A DNA stretch of 64,000 bases from Amorphophallus konjac (Eukaryota; Streptophyta; Magnoliopsida; Alismatales; Araceae), in the NCBI GenBank assembly GCA_022559845.1, contig CM040123.1, positions 315,871,933 through 315,935,932 on the forward strand, in the 5' to 3' direction. Positions within the stretch are counted from its first letter, which is position 1, and every line of letters begins with the position of its first letter. The translations under genes were made by a program, and so were the position numbers. Shown here in pieces: positions 22,909 through 33,614 of the stretch. The notes under the pieces are model-generated. The model saw only the letters and a list, made by a program, of their open reading frames with translations, was not told the DNA's origin and ran no database searches.

Positions 22909-23153
22909 TATCACGCCCCGTACTCTATACCGTCGAGGTATTGTCCGCTTTGGCCTACCGGCCTCACGGTTTTGTCCCTTTCTAAGGGTAGTAATCGGCT
23001 CCAGAATGGAGGACTTCCCGGGAGGTCACCCATCCCAGTATTACTCCCCATTAAGTACGCCTAACTTCGGAGTTTTTTCAAGAACTGAGTCGATACTTCA
23101 AAAGGAGCCTCGGTGATATAGAGTACAACTTAGCTATATTTGAGGGTGTTACA
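22909..23153 (-). repeat. Cassandra LTR copy B with 5S-like segment
   Basis: The 5S-like part is at about 23077-23006. The primer-binding site next to this copy keeps the full TGGTATCAGAGCC. Confidence 0.85.
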
Positions 23154-23385
23154 ATCTACCCTCTTATATAGACGGTGTCCTCGTCGCTGGGCACATATAG
23201 CACGCAATCAAACCCCTAGGCAGGTAGGACTCTATAGGTGGCCCCACAGGCTCAAGAGGTGGCTCCCACTATGTAGCACTTTGTCCCATTGCGGGTTCAA
23301 GAGGTGGCTCCCATAGCGTAGCACTTTGCCCTGCATGGCACTTAGTTCCCACACTTCTAGCTAGGGTATGGCTCTGATATCATTC

Positions 23386-23631
23386 TGTCACGCCCCGTAC
23401 TCTATACCGTCGAGGTATTATCCACTTTGGCTTACCGGCCTCACGACTTTGTCCCTTTCTAATGGTAGTGATCTGCTCCAGAATGGAGGACTTCCTGGGA
23501 GGTCACCCATCCCAGTACTACTCCCCATTAAGCATGCTTAACTTTGGAGTTCTTTTCAAGAACTGAGCCGATACTTCAAAAGGCACCTCGGTGATATAGA
23601 GTAAAACTTAGCTATATTTGAGGGTGTTACA
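23386..23631 (-). repeat. Cassandra LTR copy C (outer, 5') with 5S-like segment
   Basis: Both termini are intact (TGTAACACC to GGCGTGACA). The 5S-like part is at about 23553-23483. The next five bases outside are GTTGG; the matching duplication on the other side is not found because the far end is truncated. Confidence 0.85.
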
Positions 23632-25272
23632 GTTGGCTGCTGGGAGGGTGACGGTCAGAGACGGTCGCCGGGCGCGGTCTAGCTATCGGAACGCAAGCTG
23701 GAAGCTGTAGGGATGCATGTGCATGTCCCTCCTCTACCTCTCCTACAAGGATAGAAAAAGGGTACCACGGCTTCAAGGCTGGCACCGGCTTCTCTTCAGT
23801 AGAAGAGAGAAAGGTGGGAGACGTCCCACCGGGCGTGCCATCCTTTTGTTGCCGTGCGTGGCGTCTCTCCCCTTGGTCCCGACCCATGAAGGGGTGGTGG
23901 GGGAAAGGTGCATGGAGATATCGGTGGCCGCGGTGAGGGAAGGGATAAAGCAATAAAAGAAAATACGGGAGTTTGATGTATCTCGGGTATCCTCCTTCAT
24001 AGCCGTATGCCTCTCACGACGGCACCGGGCACTCACCTTTTACGGAAGGTCAAGAGGGGTCGAATGGCACGAGAGATTTCGAGGGTATAGGTTAACTAGA
24101 CAGGGTGCGACAGTGGCAGTCGATTTCTCGACAATCACCTATGGAACCAAAAGTTGACTGGGGAACCGTCGCAAGGATGCGGCACATGGGCTCGAGATAT
24201 CGGGCAACACGTGTACAGGTGATTACGGGTATTCGGGTGCGGACGTCTTTCCCCACCGGTCGCAAGCAACCGGTGTTTATTTACATCGGATTGAATGCGA
24301 ACACCTTTGTTCCATGCTGAAGAAGAACTTGGATAATTCTGAAGCCAAGGACAGGGAACTGGGTACATCCTATAATTGGGGGATTGATGGGTTGAGACCC
24401 GAGAGAACTTGTTGTACACTGGTAGGTTGGGGCAAGAAACTGGGACCTGGTATACGGGTGTGTATATTCCACTGGTTTCATACTTTATGGGTGCCACATG
24501 GGCTTTACAGAGGGGCCGCGAGGGCCGGAGTACAGAGGGGCCATGAGGGCCGGAATACAACTAGTGCAAACCACAGGATAATTTCGACACGTGGGTCGGT
24601 CCCCGGGTCAATGCTGGATAAGGTGGATTATCCGTGTGTTTTACAGGGGCTCTCTTCGGGGAGCTAGAGACGTGCCTGAGTCGTCGAGGGAGGGCTAGAC
24701 TGGATGGCAGGGGCGGACGCTGACTGGCGCTTGGGGGAGGCCCGATGCTGCTTAGGATGAGCGGTCGGGTACGGGTCCTAAAAGGTAAGTGTCTTCATGC
24801 TGAGGAAGCGAGGCCGATCCCGAGAATGTTACTTCCAGGCTAGGGTCCGGCTCCCTCGGGTCAATGGTCGGGACGGTCGGTGGCTAGCTCGTGGTGAGCG
24901 CAGGGCACGCGGTCCCGTGGCAGGGGTGAATTTTGCCTCATGGCGCATGCGTTGTTATCAAAACGCCTCACACGCAGGCGGACCCAGAACGCGGGTGTGT
25001 TCGCCATTATCACGATGCCTTACACGTGGGGGATGGACTTGAGTGAGATGGCCTAGACGCCATATGAGGGGAGTACGTGTGACATACCCTCGGCGTATAT
25101 GAGCCGATCAACAAGCCAACCAACACACGCTTAGCTCTTCACGTCCTTCACCGTTCAAGTCCTCAAAGAGCTCGTGGAAGTGCCTGTCGGAGTGTTAATG
25201 TGATCGTCTACGTATCCATATGCCCCCTTGAGTTTCTAAGAGGGGGAATTTATAGGGGGAGTTGAAGGGTCA
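23632..25272 (-). other. Unassigned LTR/leader-like sequence
   Basis: No gene is recognised. It is GC-rich with a few short random frames. A minus-strand TATA box (CCTATAAATT) lies at 25256-25247, so this may be the transcribed part of an LTR and leader reading towards H1. I could not find a convincing LTR end or primer site. The TGGCGTCTAGGCC on the minus strand near 25057 is a weak candidate. Confidence 0.35.
25247..25256 (-). promoter_or_regulatory. TATA-like box in unassigned LTR-like sequence
   Basis: Minus-strand CCTATAAATT followed by a C-rich run, similar in setting to the LTR TATA boxes elsewhere in this window. Confidence 0.45.
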
Positions 25273-25553
25273 GGGGGTTTACGCGCGACGGATTGCGGGT
25301 GTGATCCGTTCCGTGTAAACCCCTCCAAAAAATATTTCTTTTACTTTTTGAGTGGGGGAGGGGGGTTTAGGCGGTCTTGACTGGGGGGGCCAATCTAGGC
25401 CGCCTAAATCCCCCCTTTGGCGGTTTAGGCGGGCTGGCTTATTTTTTTTGTTTTAAAAAGTTTTTGTTGTTTGTTTTTTTCATAGGTTTAGGCCCCCCCT
25501 CCTGGGGTTTAGGTGGACCAGGCTGAGGGGCCAGTCTGGTCCGCCTAAACCCC
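25273..25553. repeat. Three long inverted repeats built on GTTTAGGCGG/CCGCCTAAAC
   Basis: Successive hairpins at about 25273-25325, 25361-25416 and 25504-25553. The last has 18-base arms (GGGGTTTAGGTGGACCAG against CTGGTCCGCCTAAACCCC) with one mismatch and a 14-base loop. They lie upstream of the minus-strand TATA box, that is in the U3-like part. Confidence 0.85.
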
Positions 25554-27014
25554 CTCCCAGCGGGGTTTACGCGGGTTGAAAACTAGTTTTTTGCCCCCAT
25601 GGCCTATAAAAACCCATTATTTATATTTTTGGGCCCACTTTGACTCCGAGGACAAAAGGATACTAGCTCTGGTTGGCTGGCCACGTATGCACGTAGAATG
25701 AGGAGATTGCCTTTGGTTCGGCATGGTCTCGAGACTTTTCCTTCGTGATCAATTATGAACTGGTATGTGGACCGATTCTTCGATGGACTGGGGCTGGTAC
25801 GGGAAGGCGGTGGGACCCACGAGGCTGGGAGGAGGGCGTGGCCCCCAAGGGGGTTCACCCTTATTGGGGCGTGGCCGCACCCGAGGCGAACTCCCCCGGG
25901 CGGCGTAGTCGTCACGCAGGGCTATCTTGGGCGACCTTCTGGGATTATTTAGCGATATCCTATGAAGGACCCGGGCTAAAGAAGGGCTGGGATTGACCCA
26001 TGGGGGCCCGTTGCTTGGTGTCGGTGTTGTCGCCCGCAAGGTGTTTGGGTAAATTCTCAACACACCTTGGGTTGTCGAATGGCTCGGGTAGCTGACTGGC
26101 GAGCCTTAGATTTGGCCCCGAGCTGAGGGTGAGTGCTTGTAGAAGTCGAGAGAAGGTGTGTAAGGCATGTGGGCCCGGCCTTTGTGGTGTATGTTGCGTT
26201 GTAAGGAGGGATGACATGGTAGTCCCGGGTTGGCCCGAGTACTAAAGATGAACGGCTCAATGCCATGTGTCTAAGGGTCGGGGGTGGCCCTGACATGCTG
26301 GAGGGTTACCATAGGACACGGCCAAGGTGTTTGAGCTGCGGGTTGGTGTGGACGTCAAAAAAAGAAGAGAAGAAAAGGAATGTTCCTGCAGCACAGACGT
26401 CTCGACACCCCGAGAGCAAGTCGAAGATGGAAAGGCCGAACAAACCCCATACCTCCTCCAAGCAGGATGAATATATATATTCAGCGCTCCGCCACCCAAC
26501 GAGAAGCCCTTCAGGCAGAAGACATGGCCCTGGCTCCCCAATCGACGGTGCCGAAGGTCGAATCAAAAGAAAGTCGGGAATTCAAAAACATGTTCGGCAT
26601 GGGCCGAAAATTACTCAAAGTTCGAATCGGGATTCATAGGCCCTGAACTAAACACCCCGAAGGTGGTGCATTATAACTAAAGCAACACGGGAGGACAAGC
26701 ATCCGTCCGAATAGCCGCGACTCTGAGATGAGTCTAAACCGGCACGGCCTGCACTTAAACCGGCGCGCCCTTGCTTTGGCCTTAAACCGGAGCGCCCCTC
26801 CAACAGCCCTTAAACCGGCGCACCCTCTTCCTTTGCTGATCCGGCGAGCCCCTATTCACTTGGTGATACGACGCGCTAATTGCATTTGGGTTTAAATCGG
26901 CGTGCCAGCGCGCAGGTTTAACCCCATTCTGTCCCATCTGCCAACCGACACTCTGTTCTCCTATCAGATTCGGGGCAGGTTCTAGGGGGCATAGCATTCA
27001 ATGCTACCAAGCTT
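25554..27014. other. Unassigned repeat-derived sequence
   Basis: No gene recognised. It contains short spurious frames on both strands and, at its right end, the 28-base repeat (26733-26905). E3 inserted at 27019, and the sequence resumes at 33615. Confidence 0.4.
26733..26905 (+). repeat. 28-base tandem repeat around CTTAAACCGGCGCGCCC
   Basis: Copies start at about 26733, 26753, 26781, 26809 and 26838, with three spacings of 28-29 bases. A sixth diverged copy at 26888 forms a dyad with a following GCGCAGGTTTAACCC. Related words (CTAATCCGGCGTGC) recur at 34880-34908, which supports both stretches belonging to one disrupted element. Confidence 0.75.
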
Positions 27015-27019
27015 TGCCT

Positions 27020-29111
27020 TGATGGGAATCAACTCCGAGCATGTACATTTTATTTTTGTATTTATGTCCTTTTATTTATTTTTATATCCTGGGGGAAGTA
27101 GATTCGTAATTGTAAGGCTTTATGAGCCTATTTGTTCTTCCTTAGGATTGTGTGGGTTTATGTGCAAAATGCCAGTAGGACCTGCTAGGGGGCCCCCACT
27201 CCTTCCCCATTGGTCCACCTCATCCATGTGGGGCTGGTCAAAATCCAAGGTGGCATCTAGAAGGTTTGACAAGTCAATTGGACACATGGGAGACAAGTGG
27301 TTTCAAATGTCAAGGGTAGGCCACCTACCACCCCACCTAGTCAAAGGGACGCCCCTCCCCATTTTATTCCATTTTAATTTTTGTAAAAAGGCCATTAGAA
27401 CTAATTAGTTCTATACCTAGATCTGAGGGCATTAGTGGCCATTTTCCATTTATTATATAAGGCTTGTATTTCCCTTTTTCATGAATTAATGAGAAGAAAA
27501 TTATTGAATTATCTTGAGCCAAGGAAGCTTGCGCACCCCCCTCTCTCTCCTCTGGTTTTCCTTCTCCATCCTCTGCATTTCAGGGTTGTGAACCCTTCTA
27601 TCTTAGCCCCTCCACCTCTGATTTCATTCTGTGCCGTCGCCGCTGCCGTTCGTGCCGCCATCGAGCCACCGTGAGCGATCTACCGAAGTGTTGTCCAGGT
27701 TCTATTTTTCTGGATAGAGGTCCAGTCTGTGAATTTTGGCTCCCAACTCCGACTCATATGGAGTTGATATTTTTAGAGTTGGTTTCTCTCTTGATTCCCA
27801 ACCTCCAATAAAAAAATCACGCCATTCAGAGTTCGTTTTATATTTTTCTATTTTCGTGTCTTTCTATCTTCCTGATCTGTCTCTTTTCAGATCTGTGTAG
27901 CAGAAGCTCAGTTCTCCCACCTTTTGACCCCCTTTTTGATTTTTGTTGGAATCTCAAAATTTATTGGAGGTTCTTTCCACCATCCCCTTCCTCCAAAAAG
28001 TTTCGTTGAATTTTAAAATATCTCTACCTATTTTCTGAAATTGAGTCTTTCCCCCAAATTCAGATCTGTCTCTGCTGTCCAGATCCGACCCAGGGCCAAT
28101 ATAAAACCCCCCAAAAATCGAGACTTCCACCAAATCTTGCATAAGATATATCCCCGTTTTCCTTTCTTTGGTATCCACAACTTTCATGAAGAACTCATCT
28201 TATGAATTGAAGGTATACATTGCGGTCAATGCCAACTCTCAGGAAAACTTGGTTCTGCTCTGAGTTTTCAGATCCAGTGAGCCAGCAGCTTGAAAATTCG
28301 ATAAAGGCCATCAACAGGAAATTCAATTTTATCTCTCTGGCCCTAGATCAAAGTACTTCGAAAGCGCTTTCCAACGGTACCTCTTGTGCGTCGATCCGAC
28401 GTCGGGAGTGACCGCAGCAGCAGATCTCGCCGGGTCGCGCACTGTAAAACAGATTTGCAGATCTCGGCGGGTGACGATCGGAGCCGCCGGACCTCCGGCC
28501 GGTGAACCAGCACACCGCCGTCCCAGGGAGCACCCCTGCAGGCGTCCCCACCACAGTGGTGCCACCCCGGTCCCACACAGCCCCACTGACCAGCACGTGG
28601 GTCCCACGGTCGCGAGTATGAGTGCCGCCGAAGCTACACAAGAAGCTGCCCGTCAACCCGAACCCGTTACTCCCGGGCCCCATTGGGTTGCCCTTTTCCT
28701 CCCTGCGTGGAGTGGACATTCATATTCATTACTGTAATATTTGTGTATTTACTGTTCCGAGAGTACGAGATCAGCCGGGAAGTCGTCCCCACGCCAGGCG
28801 CGTGGAGGTATCGTGTTCGCTCCTTACTCGGCATTTGCTTTATTCGTATATACTTGTTTATGCCGCTGCTAGAGAGCATGCTAGGATCGTAGCTCGCTTA
28901 ATATTTTTATATCATCGCTACTGCGAGAGAGAGCGAGACCGTCCCGTGACCCGATCCGGGCACGAATTTGTGAGTTGACCACCCTAGCTCTTTGCCGGTT
29001 TCTCAACCGCGCACGTCTGACGCTTCTCTCGTTAGGGATGATCGCGATCTTGCTTAGAGTGCGAGGATCGCATATCCATTTGGAGTCGAGTTGCGTGTCC
29101 GTCCCGCATCA
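27020..29111 (+). repeat. E3 5' LTR
   Basis: 2092 bases. TATA box TATATAA at 27454-27460. Transcribed part contains a short CT-rich stretch and several spurious frames that also occur in the other LTR with indels, showing that they are not constrained. Confidence 0.95.
27454..27460 (+). promoter_or_regulatory. TATA box of E3 5' LTR
   Basis: TATATAAGG, conserved at 31939-31945 in the right LTR, about 435 bases after the LTR start. Confidence 0.65.
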
Positions 29112-29114
29112 GTT

Positions 29115-29126
29115 TGGTATCAGAGC
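29115..29126 (+). other. E3 primer-binding site (tRNA-iMet type)
   Basis: TGGTATCAGAGC begins three bases after the LTR end. Confidence 0.9.
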
Positions 29127-29400
29127 GCCAGTTGAGTCTAGGGTGTTTAAAACAAAAAAAAGTGTCATTTACGTCTAGTCATTGTCTAAGTCGGTCTAGG
29201 TTGCATTTGCATCCCTTTACTCTGTATATCAAAAGGTGTTGTCCGAACGTTAGGCTACGCCTATCGGTAAGGCCGCACACTTGCGCGAGTGATTTTCGGA
29301 TCGATTAACTCCGCCATGTGCCGAGTCTTGGTTAAGTCTAGGTGCATCATTTTTGCTTTAGTCCGTGTTTGCCTTAGTCGATGTCTCCGTGTGTCTTTAT

Positions 29401-31017
29401 ATGCCCACTCGTAGAGGTACACATTACTCACCCCCCCGACCACCTATGGCGGATCCCCGAGCCCCTAGTCTTGATGCGTCGTCGGTGGCCGAAATGTTCC
29501 AAACCCTTATGGGGCAAATGCAAGGGTTGACTACACGTATGGAAGGGTTGGGTACACGCATGGATGCGTTGACTACACGGGTAGATCGGATGGATGGGTT
29601 GAGTACGCGGATGGATGGCCTAGGCACACATCTGGGAGAAAGGATGAAGGTCTTAGAGGATAAGGCCGTCGAGTTGGACCAGTCCGTTCGGGGTCTGGTA
29701 GGGAGAGTTGCCACGTTAGAGAGAGCCCCAGCCGAGGTAGCCCCGAGAGCCCCAGTTGAGGCACCCCCTCCACCTACTCATGGTCAACAAGACCCGGTTC
29801 AGCAACCCGCTGCTCCACGGGTTCAAGGGATAGAGGTTAGGAGGCATCACATCCCCGAGGTGCATGACTATGAGTCCGATAACGAGCATAGGGGATATGG
29901 TCGTGATCGTCGTCCCACACAGCGGACCCACGATCAAGATGTGGGTGAACGAGCCCTTAGGACCATTTGCGCTGACCCTCCCACCTTTGACGGGTCCTTA
30001 GACCCGAAGGTCTATCTTGATTGGGAGGCTAGCATGGACCGATATTTTGAGTGGTTCGCGATGTCGGACCAACGGAAGGTCAAGTTCGCCCAAATGAAAC
30101 TCTTGGGCCAGGCACAAACCTATTGGAGGAACATGGAAAACATGTTGTTTCATCGTCAAGAGCCCCCGATAGAGACTTGGACCGAGATGAGGGATAAACT
30201 TAGGAAGAAGTACCTTTCTGCCACTTACTGCTAGCGTCTCATAGACAGGTGGCAGAGTCTTATCCAAGGAGATCGGTCCATCTCCGAGTACATCGCCGAG
30301 TTCGATGAAAACTATTTGCAATGTGACGCCACGGAGGAGAGCTCCCTTACTGTTTCCCGATTTCGGCGTGGTTTACAACCGCACCTACGGTATGAGCTTC
30401 TCCGCCGCAAGGTGGATAAGTTGGAGGATGCATACCAAGTTGCTCTCGAGATGGAGTAATTTGAGGGAGAGTTCGAGTCTATCCAACGGTTGGGCTCCGT
30501 CCCTCACCGTAGTGCCGAGTCACGTAGTTCCTTAGGTCCATACCCGAGGGGCCCCATGGCTCGACCTCATGAGCCCACCTGTCAGGAGCACTTCACTCCT
30601 AGACCTCATCCTCCCCCACCACGAGATCTACCTCCACCCCAACCACCGGCACCCATTGTCCGCCCTCTGGCACCCATTGTCCGCCCACTGGCACCGGCAC
30701 CCCCACCCTTATTGCCCACGGCACCTACACCTCCACCCCTATTGCCTACACCCCCTACCCGTCGGGAGGATAAGGGTAAAGGTCCTCTTATTGGGGAGAC
30801 CAGTAGGTCACGGTTGCAGTGTTTCCACTGTCATGGATTTGGCCACATCGCCAGCCAATGTCCTACTCGTGCCACACTAGCCCTAGGGGTTAGTGAAGCC
30901 ATGCCTTCTGGACTTGTGACTGTCAGCTACGAGGTCGATCCGGAACTAGCTGATGAGTACTATGCAGCGAAAGGTCTAGAGGAGCATACCGACGCTCAGG
31001 ATGTGGCTCTCGGATGA
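29401..31017 (+). pseudogene. gag: E3 gag with two in-frame stops
   Basis: I chose the ATG at 29401 because MPTRRG matches the usual start of chromovirus Gags. Residues about 30-110 are heptad-like repeats (TTRMEGLGTRMDALTTRVDR) that should form a coiled coil. The Retrotrans_gag core follows (PTFDGSLDPKVYLDWEASMD, KFAQMKLLGQAQTYW). A TAG at 30232-30234 interrupts it, then RLIDRWQSL continues in the same frame. A second stop, TAA, is at 30457-30459. A proline-rich linker leads to a CX2CX4HX4C zinc knuckle (30820-30861, CFHCHGFGHIASQC), which binds element RNA in active copies. The frame ends at 31017 with no protease fused to it. About 538 codons in all. Confidence 0.9.
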
Positions 31018-31503
31018 CGACCACTTGGTGGGTGATGTCATTGCATTAAGTCTAGGGTCATGCATGAGTCAGTATTGTTTCTTCTTTGTGTGGTTTGATT
31101 GTGTGGCTTGTTTGTGTGGTTTGTGGTTTGTTAGGAGTCTGCATGTGTCTTGTGCAAGCTCGTTGGTGTCAGTCCCTTAAGAGGTGAGTGGATTCGCTCG
31201 ATGAGTATGGGATCAGCTCTACATCTATACCCGGATCTAGTCACCTACAGGGACCCAGCGGTGATTCCTAGTGAGTCTTCGAGCCGTCTCCTCCCCTTGA
31301 GAGTGACCCCACCCCGGAGTGACCACGTCTAGTCTCGTTTTCACAGCAGCTTGTGCATATCGAGTATATACGGAATGAGCAGGTGACGGTCACATGGAGT
31401 GGAGCGTGCCCGCGTTACTTGACACGGTAACAGATCCGCCGGAGCGACTCGAGCAGCCGTACCCCTACTTGACGGGGTCGAGTTCTTCCCACCCGGGGAT
31501 AAT
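31018..31503 (+). pseudogene. E3 integrase C-terminal/chromodomain remnant
   Basis: Past the gag stop, weak integrase tail sequence is visible across frames: EYGISSTS, DLVTYRDPAVIPSE, then EYIRNEQVTVTWSGA, and a final LLDGVEFFPPGDN next to the right LTR. At least two frameshifts are needed to read it. The layout (gag, then only the 3' end of pol) equals that of E1. A C/G-rich PPT-like CCCGGGGATAAT precedes the LTR. Confidence 0.7.
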
Positions 31504-33609
31504 TGATGGGAATCAACTCCGAGCATGTACATTTTATTTTTGTATTTATGTCCTTTTATTTATTTTTATATCCTGGGGGAAGTAGATTAGCAATTGTAAG
31601 GCTTTATGAGCATATTTGTTCTTCCTTAGGATTGTGTGGGTTTATGTGCAAAATGCCAGTAGGACCTGCTATGGGGCCCCCACTCCTTCCCCATTGGTCC
31701 ACCTCATCCATGTGGGGCTGGTCAAAAGCCAATGTGGCATCTAGAAGGTTTGACAAGTCAATTGGACACATGGGGAGACAAGTGGTTTCAAATGTCAAGG
31801 GTAGGCCACCTACCACCCCACCTAGTCAAAGGGGCGCCCCTCCCCATTTTATTCCATTTTAATTTTTATAAAAAGGCCATTAGAACTAATTAGTTCTATA
31901 CCTAGATCTGAGGGCATTAGTGGTCATTTTCTATTTATTATATAAGGCTTGCATTTCCCTTTTTCATGAATTAATGAGAAGAAAATTGTTGAATTATCTT
32001 GAGCCAGGGAAGCTTGCGCACCCCCCTCTCTCTCCTCTGGTTTTCCTTCTCCATCCTCTACATTTTAGGGTTGTGAATCCTTCTATCTTAGCCCCTCCAC
32101 CTCTGATTTTATTCTGTGCCGTCGCCGCCGCCGTTCGTGCCGCCTTCGAGCCACCGCGAGCGATCTACCGAAGTGCTGTCCAGGTTCTATTTTTATGGAC
32201 AGAGGTCCACTCCGTGAATTTTGGATCCCAACTCCGACCTCATCTGGAGTTGAGATTTTTAGAGTTGGTTTCTCTCTTGATTCCCAACCTCCAGTAAAAA
32301 ACCACGCCATTCAGAGTTCGTTTTATATTTTTCTATTTTCGTGTCTTTCTGTCTTCCTGATCTATCCCTTTTTAGATCTGTGTAGCAGAAGCTCAGTTCT
32401 TCCACCTTTCAACCTCCTTTTTGATTTTTGTTGGAATCCCCAAATTTATTGGAGATTCTGTCCACCATCCTCTTCCTCCAAAAATTTTCTTTGAATTTCA
32501 AAATCCTTCTACCTATTTTTTGAAATTGAGTCTTTCCCCCAAATTCAGATCTGTCTCTGCTGTCCAGATCCGACCCAGGGCCAGTATAAAACCCCCCAAA
32601 AATTGAGACTTCCACCAAATCTTGCATAAGATATATCCCCGTTTTTCTCTCTTTTGCCTCCACAACTTTTATGAAGAACCCATCTTCTGAATCGAAGGTC
32701 TACATTGTGGTCAACGCAACTCTCAGGAAAACTTGGTTCTGCTCTGAGTTTTCAGATCCAGTGAGCCAGCAGCTTGAAAATTCGATAAAAGCCATCAACG
32801 GGAAATTCAATTTTATCTCTCTGGCCCTAGATCGAAGTACTTCAAAAGAACTTTCCAACTGTACCTCTTGTGCGTCAATCCGACATCAGGAGTGACCGCA
32901 GCAGCAGATCTCGTCGGGTCACGCGCTGTAAAATAGATTTACAGATCCGTGGCCAACAACTCCGGCGGGTGACGATCGGAGCCGCCCGACCTCCGGCCGG
33001 TGAACCAGCACACCGCCATCCCAGGGAGCGCCCCTCCAGGCGTTCCCACCACAGTGGTGCCACCCCGGTCCAACACGGCCCCACTGACCAGCACGTGGGT
33101 CCCACGGTCGCGAGTACGAGTGCCGCCGAAGCTACACAAGAAGCTGCCCGTCAACCCGAACCCGTTACTCCTGGGCCCCATTGTGTCGCCCTTTACCTCC
33201 CTGCGTGGAGTGGGCATTCATATTCATTGCTGTAATATTTGTGTATTTACTGTTCCGGGAGTACGAGATCGGCCGGGAAGTCGTCCCCACGCCAGGCGCG
33301 TGGAGGTATCGTGTTCGCTCCTTACTCGGCATTTACTTTATTCGTATATACTTGTTTATGCCGCTGCTAGAGAGCATGCTAGGATCATAGCTCGCTTAAT
33401 ATTTTTATATCATCGCTACTGTGAGAGAGAGCGAGACCGTCCCGTGACCCGATCCGGGCACGAATTTGTGAGTTGACCACCCTAGCTCTTTGCCGGTTTC
33501 TCAATCGCGCACGTTCGATGCTTCCCTCGTTAAGGACGATCGCGAGCTTGCTTAGAGTCTGAGGATCGCATATCCATTTGGAGTCGAGTCGCATGTCCGT
33601 CCCGCATCA
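31504..33609 (+). repeat. E3 3' LTR
   Basis: 2106-base copy of the left LTR with several small indels. Followed at once by TGCCT. Confidence 0.95.
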
Positions 33610-33614
33610 TGCCT

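Larger units (their letters stand above)
22201..23631 (-). mobile_element. Cassandra TRIM array (three LTRs, three internal domains)
   Basis: Cassandra elements are terminal-repeat retrotransposons in miniature whose LTRs carry a 5S rRNA-like region. Here, on the minus strand, about 246-base LTRs lie at 23631-23386, 23153-22909 and 22675-22429. They start TGTAACACCCTCA (first two) and end GGGGCGTGACA or a variant. Each is followed by a tRNA-iMet-type primer site (AATGGTATCAGAGCCATACC, variant in two copies) and a 230-250 base internal domain. The internal domain has no coding capacity. The leftmost internal domain stops near 22201 without an outer LTR, so the array is truncated or recombined. 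Confidence 0.9.
27020..33609 (+). mobile_element. E3: complete non-autonomous chromovirus-derived LTR element
   Basis: LTRs at 27020-29111 and 31504-33609 start TGATGGGAATC and end CCCGCATCA. They are flanked by TGCCT at 27015-27019 and 33610-33614. A tRNA-iMet primer site follows the left LTR. The 2.4 kb interior holds gag with a CCHC zinc knuckle and then jumps to an integrase C-terminal and chromodomain-like remnant. Protease, RT, RNase H and integrase core are missing. The LTRs differ at many scattered sites, so E3 is older than E4. Confidence 0.95.

Noticed and set aside
25041..25066. Primer-binding site for H1 (TGGCGTCTAGGCC on the minus strand)
   Set aside because: The LTR end next to it is not supported by a second copy, and the distance to the TATA box is short; left as a weak candidate only.
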